DNA of 12,808 bases from JACPLA01 sp035291905 (GTDB lineage Bacteria; Bacteroidota; Ignavibacteria; UBA10030): NCBI GenBank assembly GCA_035291905.1, contig DATDRF010000064.1, positions 1-12,808 on the forward strand, given 5' to 3'. This document shows positions 1 through 7,900 of this stretch, piece by piece (position 1 is the first letter of the stretch; each line of letters starts with the position of its first letter). Both the position numbers and the translations under genes were made by a program. The notes beneath the pieces were generated by a model. The model had not been told where the DNA came from. It saw nothing but the letters and a program-made list of their open reading frames with translations, and did no database searches.

Positions 1-704
1 TAATCCGGAGGCATCTGGAAGCGGATCACACGAGGAGCATCCACCTCGATAATGACCCGATGGATCATTGCCACCACGCTGTCGCCCGGAAGGGGATACT
101 TCCATGCCTGAAGCACGGGATGGTTCACCTTTGTTTCGACGAGATACATCTCGCCGACGTTTCGCTCATCCTGCTGCTGTGTCGCGATCTTCCTGGAATC
201 GGGCGACCAGAGAAGAATCGCCCGTTCACTTTTTCTCCATCCTGCGTTATCGGTCGCGTATCCGAAATTCTCAATGCCATCCGCGGTAAGTTGACGTTCT
301 TTTTTTGTAGCTATGTCTCTGACCCAAAGGTTCCAATCGCGGATGAACGCCTCGAGCTTGCCGTCAGGGGACTTGATGGCTGTGCCAGCCGGTCCTCGTC
401 TTCCAAAGAAACCGCCGCCTGCACCTTGTCCTGCGGTATCTTCAGGCGTGGGTGAGTACGGGGAGCGTGTTCTCTTTGCCGGATCGATAAGTACATATTC
501 GACACCCGTCATCATCGCATTTCGGTACCAGAAGCGATCATCAGGAAGCCACGTAGCCCTCACCGTGCCTCCGACAACAAGATTTGAGATATTGGGGGCG
601 AGGAATTTTTCGGCCCTGGCATAATCGGCCGCCGTTAAGGCCGGGGATGACTGCTGTGCAAGTGCAGGAATACAGAAGAGAACCAACAGGAAGAGCTTGT
701 TCAT
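1..704 (-). CDS. S9 family (DPP-IV-like) peptidase, N-terminal part, runs off the window
   Basis: The 234 readable codons start with an ATG at 704 and stay open to the left edge, so only the N-terminus is present. Residues 1-16 are a Sec signal peptide (MNKLFLLVLFCIPALA, then QQSS), so the protein is exported. The rest resembles the DPP-IV N-terminal beta-propeller of S9B peptidases: KSPDGKLEAFIRDWNLWVRD (111-130), LLWSPDSRKIATQQQDER (164-181), then YPLPGDSVVAMIH. The catalytic alpha/beta hydrolase domain (Ser, Asp, His) would lie outside the window, so activity cannot be judged. By family it would remove dipeptides (often X-Pro) from peptide N-termini in the periplasm. A Gly/Arg-rich stretch (92-108) looks like a loop between blades. 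The start is supported by the signal peptide and a purine-rich AAAGGG about 8 bases upstream. It is divergent from the 823-1380 gene. The family call is firm; substrate preference is unknown. Confidence 0.88.
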   Translation of the reverse strand, partial: MNKLFLLVLFCIPALAQQSSPALTAADYARAEKFLAPNISNLVVGGTVRATWLPDDRFWYRNAMMTGVEYVLIDPAKRTRSPYSPTPEDTAGQGAGGGFFGRRGPAGTAIKSPDGKLEAFIRDWNLWVRDIATKKERQLTADGIENFGYATDNAGWRKSERAILLWSPDSRKIATQQQDERNVGEMYLVETKVNHPVLQAWKYPLPGDSVVAMIHRVIIEVDAPRVIRFQMPPD

Positions 705-753
705 TTTTTTTCCCTTTCGTGAGTCCGGACAAAGTAATATTCAGGTAATCAAA

Positions 754-769
754 AGGCAACCTGTTGCCT
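754..769. promoter_or_regulatory. 16-base dyad, operator-like
   Basis: The sequence aggcaacctgttgcct is a perfect inverted repeat with 7-base arms (754-760 and 763-769) and a 2-base centre. It covers the putative -33 elements of both divergent promoters. A dyad with a 2-base centre is typical of a site for a dimeric repressor rather than of an RNA terminator, and no T-run follows on either strand. No regulator gene lies next to it in the window, so the binding protein is unknown. Confidence 0.45.
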
Positions 770-810
770 CAGCACTCAAAAAAACCTACCTTTGCAGACA
801 CCCAACCACC

Positions 811-817
811 AAGGAGG
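811..817 (+). promoter_or_regulatory. Strong Shine-Dalgarno site for the 823 gene
   Basis: AAGGAGG lies 5 bases before the ATG at 823. It selects this start over the upstream in-frame starts that would extend the reading frame back through the promoter region. Confidence 0.85.
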
Positions 818-822
818 CGTCC

Positions 823-1380
823 ATGGTAGATATCATGTCACTCTGGCTTCCGATCCTCGTATCGGCAGTCTTCGTGTTTATCCTCAGTACGCTGATCCAC
901 ATGGTTTTTGGCTATCACGCGAACGATTTCAAGAAGGTCCCCGATGAGAGTGCGTTTGCCGATGCGATTCGCAAGCTCAACATTCCCCCCGGATACTACA
1001 TGTATCCGTGCGCACAGAGCAGCAGCGAATGGAAATCACCTGAGTTCCAGGAAAAGATGAAAGCGGGACCGAACCTCATGATGACGACCTGGCCGGCGGG
1101 AACCGGGATGGCGGGAAGCCTGATCCAGTGGTTTGTCTATTCCATTCTCATTGGGATCTTTGCCGCTTACGTCGCCGGACGGGCATTGGGACCGGATCCA
1201 TATTATCTGGCAGTGTTCCGCTTCGTGGGCGTCACGACTTTTGCCTGCTACGCAATTGCCGGTTGGCAGGAAGTCATTTGGTACAAACGCCCGGTCGCGG
1301 TAGCTCTCAAGAACACGTTCGACGGCCTTCTTTATGCACTTCTGACAGCCGGCACTTTTGGCTGGCTCTGGCCGCGATAA
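823..1380 (+). CDS. Conserved small membrane protein of unknown function
   Basis: The product has 185 residues and starts at the ATG just after a strong AAGGAGG. Hydrophobic segments at about residues 5-28, 98-120, 128-148 and 166-182 suggest four membrane helices. A soluble loop of about 70 residues follows helix 1. It contains HMVFGYHANDFKKVPDE (26-42), then IPPGYYMYPCAQ (54-65) and SPEFQEKMKAGP (72-83). The C-terminus, DGLLYALLTAGTFGWLWPR, and the His/Tyr/Cys-rich loop look like a conserved family I have seen as hypothetical proteins in several phyla. I know of no assigned function. His26, His32 and Cys63 are candidate metal or redox residues, which is speculation. It may share a transcript with the GT39 gene 81 bases downstream. 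Confidence 0.85.
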   Translation: MVDIMSLWLPILVSAVFVFILSTLIHMVFGYHANDFKKVPDESAFADAIRKLNIPPGYYMYPCAQSSSEWKSPEFQEKMKAGPNLMMTTWPAGTGMAGSLIQWFVYSILIGIFAAYVAGRALGPDPYYLAVFRFVGVTTFACYAIAGWQEVIWYKRPVAVALKNTFDGLLYALLTAGTFGWLWPR

Positions 1381-1396
1381 CTTGAGCAACGAGACC

Positions 1397-1446
1397 AAAT
1401 TCCCGGGATTTCGCCAGCATGCAGCCCTGACAGATTCCGGGAATTT
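1397..1446 (+). other. Inverted repeat between the membrane protein gene and the GT39 gene
   Basis: AAATTCCCGG (1397-1406) is repeated exactly in inverted form as CCGGGAATTT (1437-1446) with 30 bases between. The pairing can extend two more positions inwards with one G-U pair. The left arm also contains the self-palindrome TCCCGGGA (1401-1408). No T-run follows, so a classical intrinsic terminator is not supported. It could be a weak attenuator or RNA-stabilising stem at the end of the 823-1380 gene, or a binding site. Confidence 0.3.
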
Positions 1447-1461
1447 CACTAACCCCTCCGC

Positions 1462-3477
1462 ATGATTCCGAAATCCACTGGTTCGCGATTTATGTTCTTC
1501 ATTGTCCGAATGGGGTTTTCCCTCGTGGGGATCCTCATCCTTGCGACCATCATTCCCCACAACGATCCGTGGCGAATGACGAATGTGGTTCGCGTAGTCA
1601 ATCCTCCCCTGTTTATTGACGTGTATCCCGCGGTGTCGGGATGGACCTTTCGCATTTCAGAAGCAATGGCTGGAATCATTCTTGTCCTCGGTTTTGTTAT
1701 TCCCCTCTTGCTGATCCCGGCCACCCGCCAGGGATTTGTCTTTCTAAAGCGCAACAAGCCCGCTCTCTTCTCGACAATTCTGGCTTTTGAATTCTTTGCA
1801 TTCACATTGATCGCGGTTTCAAACGATATTATTCATGACTACAAGTCCGTCTTCCTTTTTATCATGTTTGGCACCCTCGGCTCACTCTACGCCGCGCTAG
1901 GCCTGACTCCCCTTGTTGAGTCTTTGCTTCCGACCGAATCTCTCAAGCGAACCATCAAGAGATTGTATACTTCTGTCCGTTGGATAATACTTGAAAGCCC
2001 ACTTCCCTTCTTCCTGGTCAGCCTTTTCCTTGTTGAGATCGCCCTGACCGTCTTGATCTCGTTCACGGTCTTCGAGGCAATCCCCCATGTTCAGGACAGT
2101 GTGGCGCAGTACTTCCAGGGAAAGATCTTCTCTGTGGGACATTTGACGGTCCCTTCACCGCCCGGCAAGGATTTCTTCGGTTATCTGCACATGATCAACA
2201 ACGGACAGTGGTATTCCCAGTACCCTCCCGGACATCCCTTCCTGCTCATGTTAGGCATCCTCGCAGGAGTACCGTGGCTTGTCAATCCGTTTTTCGGTTC
2301 ACTGGTGATTGTGTTGCTCTACTTTCTCGGTACAGAGCTCTATGATACAAAAGTCGGTCGGATTTCCGCTTTGCTTGGACTCCTCTCGCCGTTTCTCCTC
2401 TTCATGTCGTCCGAGTACATGAATCATACCACGGCAATGTTCTTCTTTCTTCTCTTCACGTTATTTCTGATCAGGTCGCTTCGTACCGGATTAGTCATGC
2501 ACGGTATACTTGCGGGTGTCGGCCTGGGGATGGTCGCATGCATCCGCCCATACAGCGCGGCTCCGCTTGGGGCGTTGTTTCTCCTCTATGGGCTTTATCA
2601 GTTCGTCAAACGGCCAAAGGAGCTATGGCGAGCTGCAGCAGCATTGGCCGTTTCTACCGGAGTCTTCGGTGGAATCCTGCTGGCCTACAACTATTTCACG
2701 AACGGAAGTCCGTTCCTCTTCGGCTTCGAGGTTCTCTACGGTCCGAACGTCCGGCCCGGGTTCGGGCACGCGGCCTGGGGGGTGCCTCATAACGCGTTTC
2801 GCGGGCTCCTGCAAACGATGAACAATCTGAACGGTGTCAACAAGCATCTCTTTGAATGGCCTGTCCCATCCCTTCTCTTCGTCTTCGTTCTCTTCATGAC
2901 CGGCTCGAAAAACAAATGGGACTACCTGCTGGTGGGAACGTTTGCCGCCGTCGTGTTCGCGTATTTCTTTTATTGGTTCCAGGACCTGTGCTTTGGCCCG
3001 AGATTCCTCTACGAACCCGCGGCTCTTCTTTTGATCCTGACCGCTCGCGGAATTGAGCGCCTTCCTGTGGTCGTTCGCGAGATTCTCGGCTATCAATACT
3101 CCGTTGAACGGATCCGTGTCGGATCGTTCATGCTCCTTCTGCTCTTGTTTGGACTCGGACTCTCCGCAAACATCCCGCCCCATCTCCGTCATTACAGCGA
3201 CAGTTATTGGGACGTGAACAGGGATGTCTTGAATGCTCTTGAGGAAAAGGGAATCAAGAGAGGATTGATACTGACGAGAACGAATTTTGGCGGCGTGCTG
3301 CCTGCAAATCCGCCGTTGCTGGATGGCGACCTGATTTTTGCGCGCGACCTTGGCCTGCAGGATTCAACGATTGTGAAATTCTTTCCTGCCTACGAAGCTT
3401 ACATCGCTGTCGGTAAAGACATTCAGCCCTACAAATCAGACGGGAACACGCCTGGCATCACGCCTTCGAACCGTTAA
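1462..3477 (+). CDS. GT-C fold membrane glycosyltransferase, GT39/ArnT-like
   Basis: The product has 671 residues and is dominated by hydrophobic helices (roughly 12-14). An N-terminal block of about four helices (1-160) precedes the GT39-like core. The core begins with AIPHVQDSVAQYFQGKIFSV (206-225); Asp212 in the first large loop is the likely catalytic or metal-contacting acid of GT-C enzymes. It continues with a PSPPGKDFFGY loop (231-241), NGQWYSQYPPGHPFLLMLG (247-265), LLSPFLLFMSSEYMNHTTAM (307-326) and RPYSA (362-366). Family members move a sugar from a polyprenyl-phosphate carrier onto protein or lipid on the outer side of the inner membrane. The soluble tail (about 575-671) would face the periplasm. 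The ATG at 1462 has no clear Shine-Dalgarno; the ATG at 1492 is an alternative. The last 42 bases overlap the convergent GT2 gene. Acceptor and sugar cannot be told from sequence. Confidence 0.8.
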   Translation: MIPKSTGSRFMFFIVRMGFSLVGILILATIIPHNDPWRMTNVVRVVNPPLFIDVYPAVSGWTFRISEAMAGIILVLGFVIPLLLIPATRQGFVFLKRNKPALFSTILAFEFFAFTLIAVSNDIIHDYKSVFLFIMFGTLGSLYAALGLTPLVESLLPTESLKRTIKRLYTSVRWIILESPLPFFLVSLFLVEIALTVLISFTVFEAIPHVQDSVAQYFQGKIFSVGHLTVPSPPGKDFFGYLHMINNGQWYSQYPPGHPFLLMLGILAGVPWLVNPFFGSLVIVLLYFLGTELYDTKVGRISALLGLLSPFLLFMSSEYMNHTTAMFFFLLFTLFLIRSLRTGLVMHGILAGVGLGMVACIRPYSAAPLGALFLLYGLYQFVKRPKELWRAAAALAVSTGVFGGILLAYNYFTNGSPFLFGFEVLYGPNVRPGFGHAAWGVPHNAFRGLLQTMNNLNGVNKHLFEWPVPSLLFVFVLFMTGSKNKWDYLLVGTFAAVVFAYFFYWFQDLCFGPRFLYEPAALLLILTARGIERLPVVVREILGYQYSVERIRVGSFMLLLLLFGLGLSANIPPHLRHYSDSYWDVNRDVLNALEEKGIKRGLILTRTNFGGVLPANPPLLDGDLIFARDLGLQDSTIVKFFPAYEAYIAVGKDIQPYKSDGNTPGITPSNR

Positions 3478-4173
3478 TCCCCACCTCAGCAACGCCCTGA
3501 GTGCCCTCACTCCGTCCTTCCAGGTGATCTTCTTTCCCTCTTCGTACCCGCGGCCTGTGTAGGTTATTGGAATCTCGTACACGCGGTATCCGTGACGGAA
3601 CAGCTTCACCGTCACCTCCACTTCGAAATCGAATGTGTATGACTGAATGTCGAGCGACCTTAGAACATCTGCGCGGATCAATTTGAAGCCGGTCTCCATG
3701 TCGGTCAGCATTCCGGAGGTCATCATGTTGCAGAGGAGCGTGAGCATCTTGTTCCCGACGTAGTGCCAGAAAAGGAACACCCGGTGAATTCCCAGGAATC
3801 TCGAGCCGTACACCGCATCCGCCCATCCCTCTTCAATCAAAGCAACTGCCTTCGGATACTCTTCGGGATGATACTCGAGATCGGCGTCCTGAATGACGAC
3901 AATATCGCCTTTTACACGGGCAAGCCCGGATTGAACCGCCTTTCCTTTCCCCTTGTTCCGCTCATGCATCACAAGGGTCATCTTCTTGCCGTACCGCTTT
4001 TGGAGTCCCGTCAACACTTCCCGCGTTCCGTCCGAAGATCCGTCGTCCACCACGATCAGCTCCTTCTTAAGGGGAACCGCCAGCACACGAGCGAGGATGC
4101 GCTCAATGGTTTCGCGCTCGTTATAGACAGGAATGATAACAGAGAGAACGAGTTCTTTGCGTCTTATTTTCAT
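3436..4173 (-). CDS. Family 2 glycosyltransferase, DPM1-like polyprenyl-phosphate sugar synthase
   Basis: The product has 245 residues with a GT-A fold. Visible features are LSVIIPVYNERETIERIL (10-27), VVDDGSSDGT (41-50, nucleotide binding), RNKGKGKAVQSGL (72-84), IQDADLEYHPEEYP (95-108, with the metal-binding DAD), YGSR (122-125) and DMETGFKLIR (158-167). These match the dolichyl/polyprenyl-phosphate mannose or glucose synthase type. There are no C-terminal membrane helices, so it is a soluble or peripheral DPM1-like form. It would make polyprenyl-phosphate sugar on the cytoplasmic side, the donor type that GT39 enzymes use. The start at 4173 overlaps the methyltransferase stop (ATGA, 4170-4173), with AGAAG 5 bases upstream. 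An extension to 4221 would run inside the methyltransferase. It is last in the five-gene operon, and its 3' end overlaps the convergent GT39 gene by 42 bases with no terminator between. Confidence 0.9.
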   Translation of the reverse strand: MKIRRKELVLSVIIPVYNERETIERILARVLAVPLKKELIVVDDGSSDGTREVLTGLQKRYGKKMTLVMHERNKGKGKAVQSGLARVKGDIVVIQDADLEYHPEEYPKAVALIEEGWADAVYGSRFLGIHRVFLFWHYVGNKMLTLLCNMMTSGMLTDMETGFKLIRADVLRSLDIQSYTFDFEVEVTVKLFRHGYRVYEIPITYTGRGYEEGKKITWKDGVRALRALLRWGLTVRRRDARRVPV

Positions 4174-4916
4174 GTGATCTTCTTTGCGACGATGAGAAGT
4201 GATTGGCCAAAGGGCCGCCATAGAGCCGGCTCGACGATGCGGACCAGAGGCATGATGAACTTGTCAAACGCCAGGGCCGACGCGCGGTGGATCTCCCTCT
4301 TACGCAGCACGCGTCCGTTGAACCACCACCCGAAGAACCCGATCATGTTCCAATAGGAACACGAGACAACTTGAAACCCGCCTGCGCTTGCGCTCCGGCT
4401 GGCAAGCCCTGAAACTTGAAACAACCTGGCGGCCGTTTGCCTGTCATACCGCCGATAATGTCCGAACGATTCATCGATGGTTCCAAAGATCCCTTCGAAT
4501 GCCGGCACCCAATGAACAGCATGCCCTCCGGGTTTCAGAACTGAATGCATCGCCTCGACCACTTTCCCGATCGTGTCGTCAGGAATATGCTCAAGGACAT
4601 TGGAGGAAACAACACTGTCATACGAATTTGCTTCTCCCCGCCTCTGCGCCAGGTCCTGTATCGAGATACATTCAACCTTCAGAGACGGCGAAGCGGGAAC
4701 CCGTTCCCGATGGGCTGCTATGAGTGATTTCTCGATATCGATTGCCGTCACTGACCTGCCGTCTTCCAGAAAAAGCGGGGTTAGGTTCCCTATCCCTGCC
4801 CCCAGCTCGAGCAACCTCTTCCCCAAATAGGGGCGCATTCGGTCGATCACAAAACGGTTGTAGTTGACCACTCCCGAAAGCGTCTCTAGAGAGAAATCCG
4901 GCCGCATTTCGCTCAT
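4170..4916 (-). CDS. Class I SAM-dependent methyltransferase
   Basis: The product has 248 residues. Motif I is LELGAGIGN (36-44), the acidic ribose-binding residue is Asp60 in AIDIE, and the post-motif region is SVVSSNVLEHIPDD (101-114). VLKPGGHAVHWVPA (126-139) follows, as in the Methyltransf_11/23 group. A conserved-looking DESFGHYRRYDR (148-159) and a C-terminal PFGQSLLIVAKK (235-246) are typical of a subgroup often found beside family 2 glycosyltransferases. That fits its place next to the GT2 gene, with a 4-base overlap (4170-4173). The start ATG at 4916 overlaps the glycosidase stop (ATGA, 4913-4916), and GAGG lies 5 bases upstream at 4925-4922. The acceptor is unknown; a sugar or lipid-linked glycan is a context guess. 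It is cytoplasmic, with no signal peptide. Confidence 0.9.
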   Translation of the reverse strand: MSEMRPDFSLETLSGVVNYNRFVIDRMRPYLGKRLLELGAGIGNLTPLFLEDGRSVTAIDIEKSLIAAHRERVPASPSLKVECISIQDLAQRRGEANSYDSVVSSNVLEHIPDDTIGKVVEAMHSVLKPGGHAVHWVPAFEGIFGTIDESFGHYRRYDRQTAARLFQVSGLASRSASAGGFQVVSCSYWNMIGFFGWWFNGRVLRKREIHRASALAFDKFIMPLVRIVEPALWRPFGQSLLIVAKKIT

Positions 4917-7900
4917 GCAGGCCTCAACCGGACTGAAATGGTTTTTCTGACAGGAGATTTCTCCCCCTCGAAGGGAATTCGAATAGATCCCTTCCCATCC
5001 AGGATTGCATTGTCAACGGAAAGAATCGTGGAATCAGTATCGACGATCTTCAGATCATATGTTTTCCCGGGCAAACCCTCACACGTCAACTCGTAGATTC
5101 CTTTCGCGTATTTTTCAGAAATAATCCGCATTCCCTCAGATGTCTGGCCCGGTTTAAGGTCAGGCAATTGAGGTACAATCCCCACCCCTCCCCGGTGGAT
5201 CACTTCGACCACCGTTTTCTTTTCGACCTTCACTGCCACGGACGGAGACTCACCGTAAGAAGTAATGAGCTTTCGAACCTTCGTCGACCTCCTACCGACA
5301 CGAATCTCTTCAACGGTCGTTCCTAGAGGCATAATGGGTTGAAAGTTGATTGTAACTCCACTTGCACCTGTTCTAAATGTGAAGAGAGTTTTGTTTTTCT
5401 GCCTTTGCATGCTGCAATCAATTCTGGTTGTTCCGATTCTCATCGATCGAACACGGACGTTCTGCCAGTGTGGAGGGAACCAGGGCCTTAATGTGATTCG
5501 GTTGGTCTTTGCGTCAACGCGCAATCCAAGCATCCCTTCGAGGAGCGGTTGAAGCACCATACTCTCCGACCATGCCTGATGCGAACAGACTCCCGCGGGC
5601 TGGAACGTTTCGCCGTTGAGGACCTCCTCGACGTAACCGGCCGCCCAATGCTGATACACCATCATGGTGCTCACACAGTGAAGAAAACCCTGCAGCGGCC
5701 GCCCCGATGTAAATTCTGCCAGGGCGGTCCATCCGGTGAACAGCGGCCAGACGCTCCCGTAGTGATATCCCGTGGGATTGAACATCGGATTGTCGGACCC
5801 GACGATCCGAACGCCCCAGTCTGCCGTGAAAGCCGAGGATGCATAAGCATCGAGGCACGAGGAAGCATGCACGGGATCGGTGCAACCGAAGTAGATCGGG
5901 ACCGACGGAAGCATCGTCTTCTCGGTGTTAAAGGTCCCGTCAGCATATTTCCCGAAGTTGTAGAACTGTGATTCTTCGTTCCAGAATTCCTTTTTGATTT
6001 TTCTTCGGACAAGGTTCGCTTCCGCGGCCCATTTCTTTGCCAACGTGTGTTTCTTGACCGAACCTGCCACGAACGATGCCTCTTCGAGCGCTGCGGCCCA
6101 GCATGCTGCAAGATAGAATTCAGTGTGAACGGGGAAAAGCTTCCCTCCTTCCACCCAACCGTGACCAACGTTTGTATTCTCAATCAGATGATCATGATCG
6201 GTATCGGTGGAAAAACAGAACTCGACCGCCCTCTGCATCCTGCGAAACTCATGTTCTGCATATTTTGTGTCGTTCGTCGTCCGGACATAGCGACCCATCA
6301 AAATGATATAGAGCGGAGTTGAATCGGCTGCATCGTAATGGACATGGCCGCTTGTGGTCATTTCATGGAGAATTTTTCCGTTCAGGTCCTGATGAGTTCC
6401 GAGAAAATTCAGGGCTTCGCGGACCCCGTGGTCGGCACCGTACGCCAGCATGGCAAGGGCCGTCCAACATGCATCGCGGCCAAAATACCATGCATAGCCG
6501 GGCCTTCCGCTGATCTTTTGCCCTCCGTCCCACCCCCGCTCGGTCGTTCCAAATCCCGCCATGAGCGATGTGCCGAGACCCGGCGTATCCACAAGAAACC
6601 GATCGGTTCCAACGAGCGCCCAGCGATATCCATCGTTGAAAGCTCCATCCTCCGATTCGATGGCCGTCGATGATTCGAGGAGATTCTTGTAGTACTTCGC
6701 CTGTTGTGAAAGGATTCCCCCGGGGGAGCGAATAATCCTTGAATACGCGTCGAGCGCCTCTTTCTTCCCTGACCCCGCAAACACGACCGAAAAATCAGCG
6801 CTCTTTCCTGAGATTGCGAACCGCATCCCAAGCGCGACCTGTGCAGTTACCGTGGAAATCCCTTTCATTCCCGCAGGAGTCCATTCGACAACAGAGAATT
6901 GTCCGGCGATCCTCTCCTCGGGTACGCGGGATGCTCCAACGACCGACGTAAGGGTTTCGGAGATGTTCGAGACAACGAATGCGTTAAGGCCGTCGTCCCA
7001 GCCGAAGTTCAACGACCCTGTTGCTTGGTCGGAGTGAGGCCACATGATTCTCTGGTCGATCACTGCGGAAAAGAACAGCTCAAGAGGATGGTTGGAATCC
7101 GCGTGATAGTGAACGATTCCGCCCGGTCCGCTTCTTTCGCCTGCAATCGTCTCCTCGATCCTGAGCTCGCCAACCGAGTAAACCCGTGTGACTGATTCGG
7201 GCCGTATGGTTACCCGCGGCTTCAGCTGATCGAACCAATGGATGTCGTTGGAGGCAATTCTGAACCCCGTGCGGACGTTCCGCATCATGCGGAACGGATG
7301 AGACCAGACCTCCTGAATACCCGACTCCTCTTTTCCCATGATCAGGATTCTTCTGCCGCCAGCGTCGAAGAATCCGTTTTGAAGCTGCTCCGGTTCACGA
7401 GTGATCGAGAGGCCGCTGTTCTCTGGACTAAGGGTTTGAGAAGTTGTCCTTACCGGCTTCGACGAGAACGATTGAGGCGTGACTGCCCGATCGCCAAACT
7501 GCCAATAGGTCTTTGGCCCCCGCGACTTGCCCGCCAGATAGGCAAAACAGTTGCGCGCCAGTTTTTCCAAGTGCAGACGGAAGCGATCTCGTTGATCGAC
7601 AAAGAAGAAGTACGATCCTGCAGCGAGGACCTTTCCTTTTCCTGCATCATACTCGGTGATCATTCGCCAGTCTTCATTCAACCTGATATACTGTCTCTCA
7701 ACTGCAACAACCTTCCCTTCTTTCGGGACCATTGGTGCCGAATAGAACGCTGCGGAGTATGGGACTCCTTTCTTCGGATTCCATGAAAAAACTGCGCCGG
7801 CGAGATCTGCGAAGATCGGATGTCCCTGATTGCTGCCAAATCCGCGGATATCGGGATAATCCTTGACCCAGGACTCCTGATCCCATACCCCCTTTCGAAT

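Larger units (their letters stand above)
705..822. promoter_or_regulatory. Divergent promoter region with a shared dyad
   Basis: This 118-base gap separates the S9 peptidase (left) and the small membrane protein gene (right). On the plus strand TTG (764-766), a 20-base spacer and TACCTTTG (787-794) match the Bacteroidota promoter pattern, with TAnnTTTG perfect. On the minus strand TTG (759-757), a 19-base spacer and TTACTTTG (737-730) match it with one mismatch. Both TTG elements sit in the two arms of the perfect dyad at 754-769. Expected transcription starts would be near 800 (plus) and 724 (minus). That leaves room for the AAGGAGG at 811-817 and the AAAGGG before the peptidase ATG. The consensus is established for Bacteroides; its use here is inferred. 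Confidence 0.6.

Noticed and set aside
60..624. Plus-strand open frames at the left edge
   Set aside because: The minus strand carries a continuous S9 peptidase N-terminus with signal peptide across 1-704. The plus frames are antisense shadows without family features.
1397..1446. Intrinsic terminator after the small membrane protein gene
   Set aside because: The inverted repeat is real, but the loop is about 26-30 bases and no T-run follows, so I list it only as an inverted repeat.
4174..4221. N-terminal extension of the GT2 protein to 4221
   Set aside because: The extra residues fall inside the methyltransferase, while the ATG at 4173 forms an ATGA overlap and starts right before the conserved VIIPVYNE strand.
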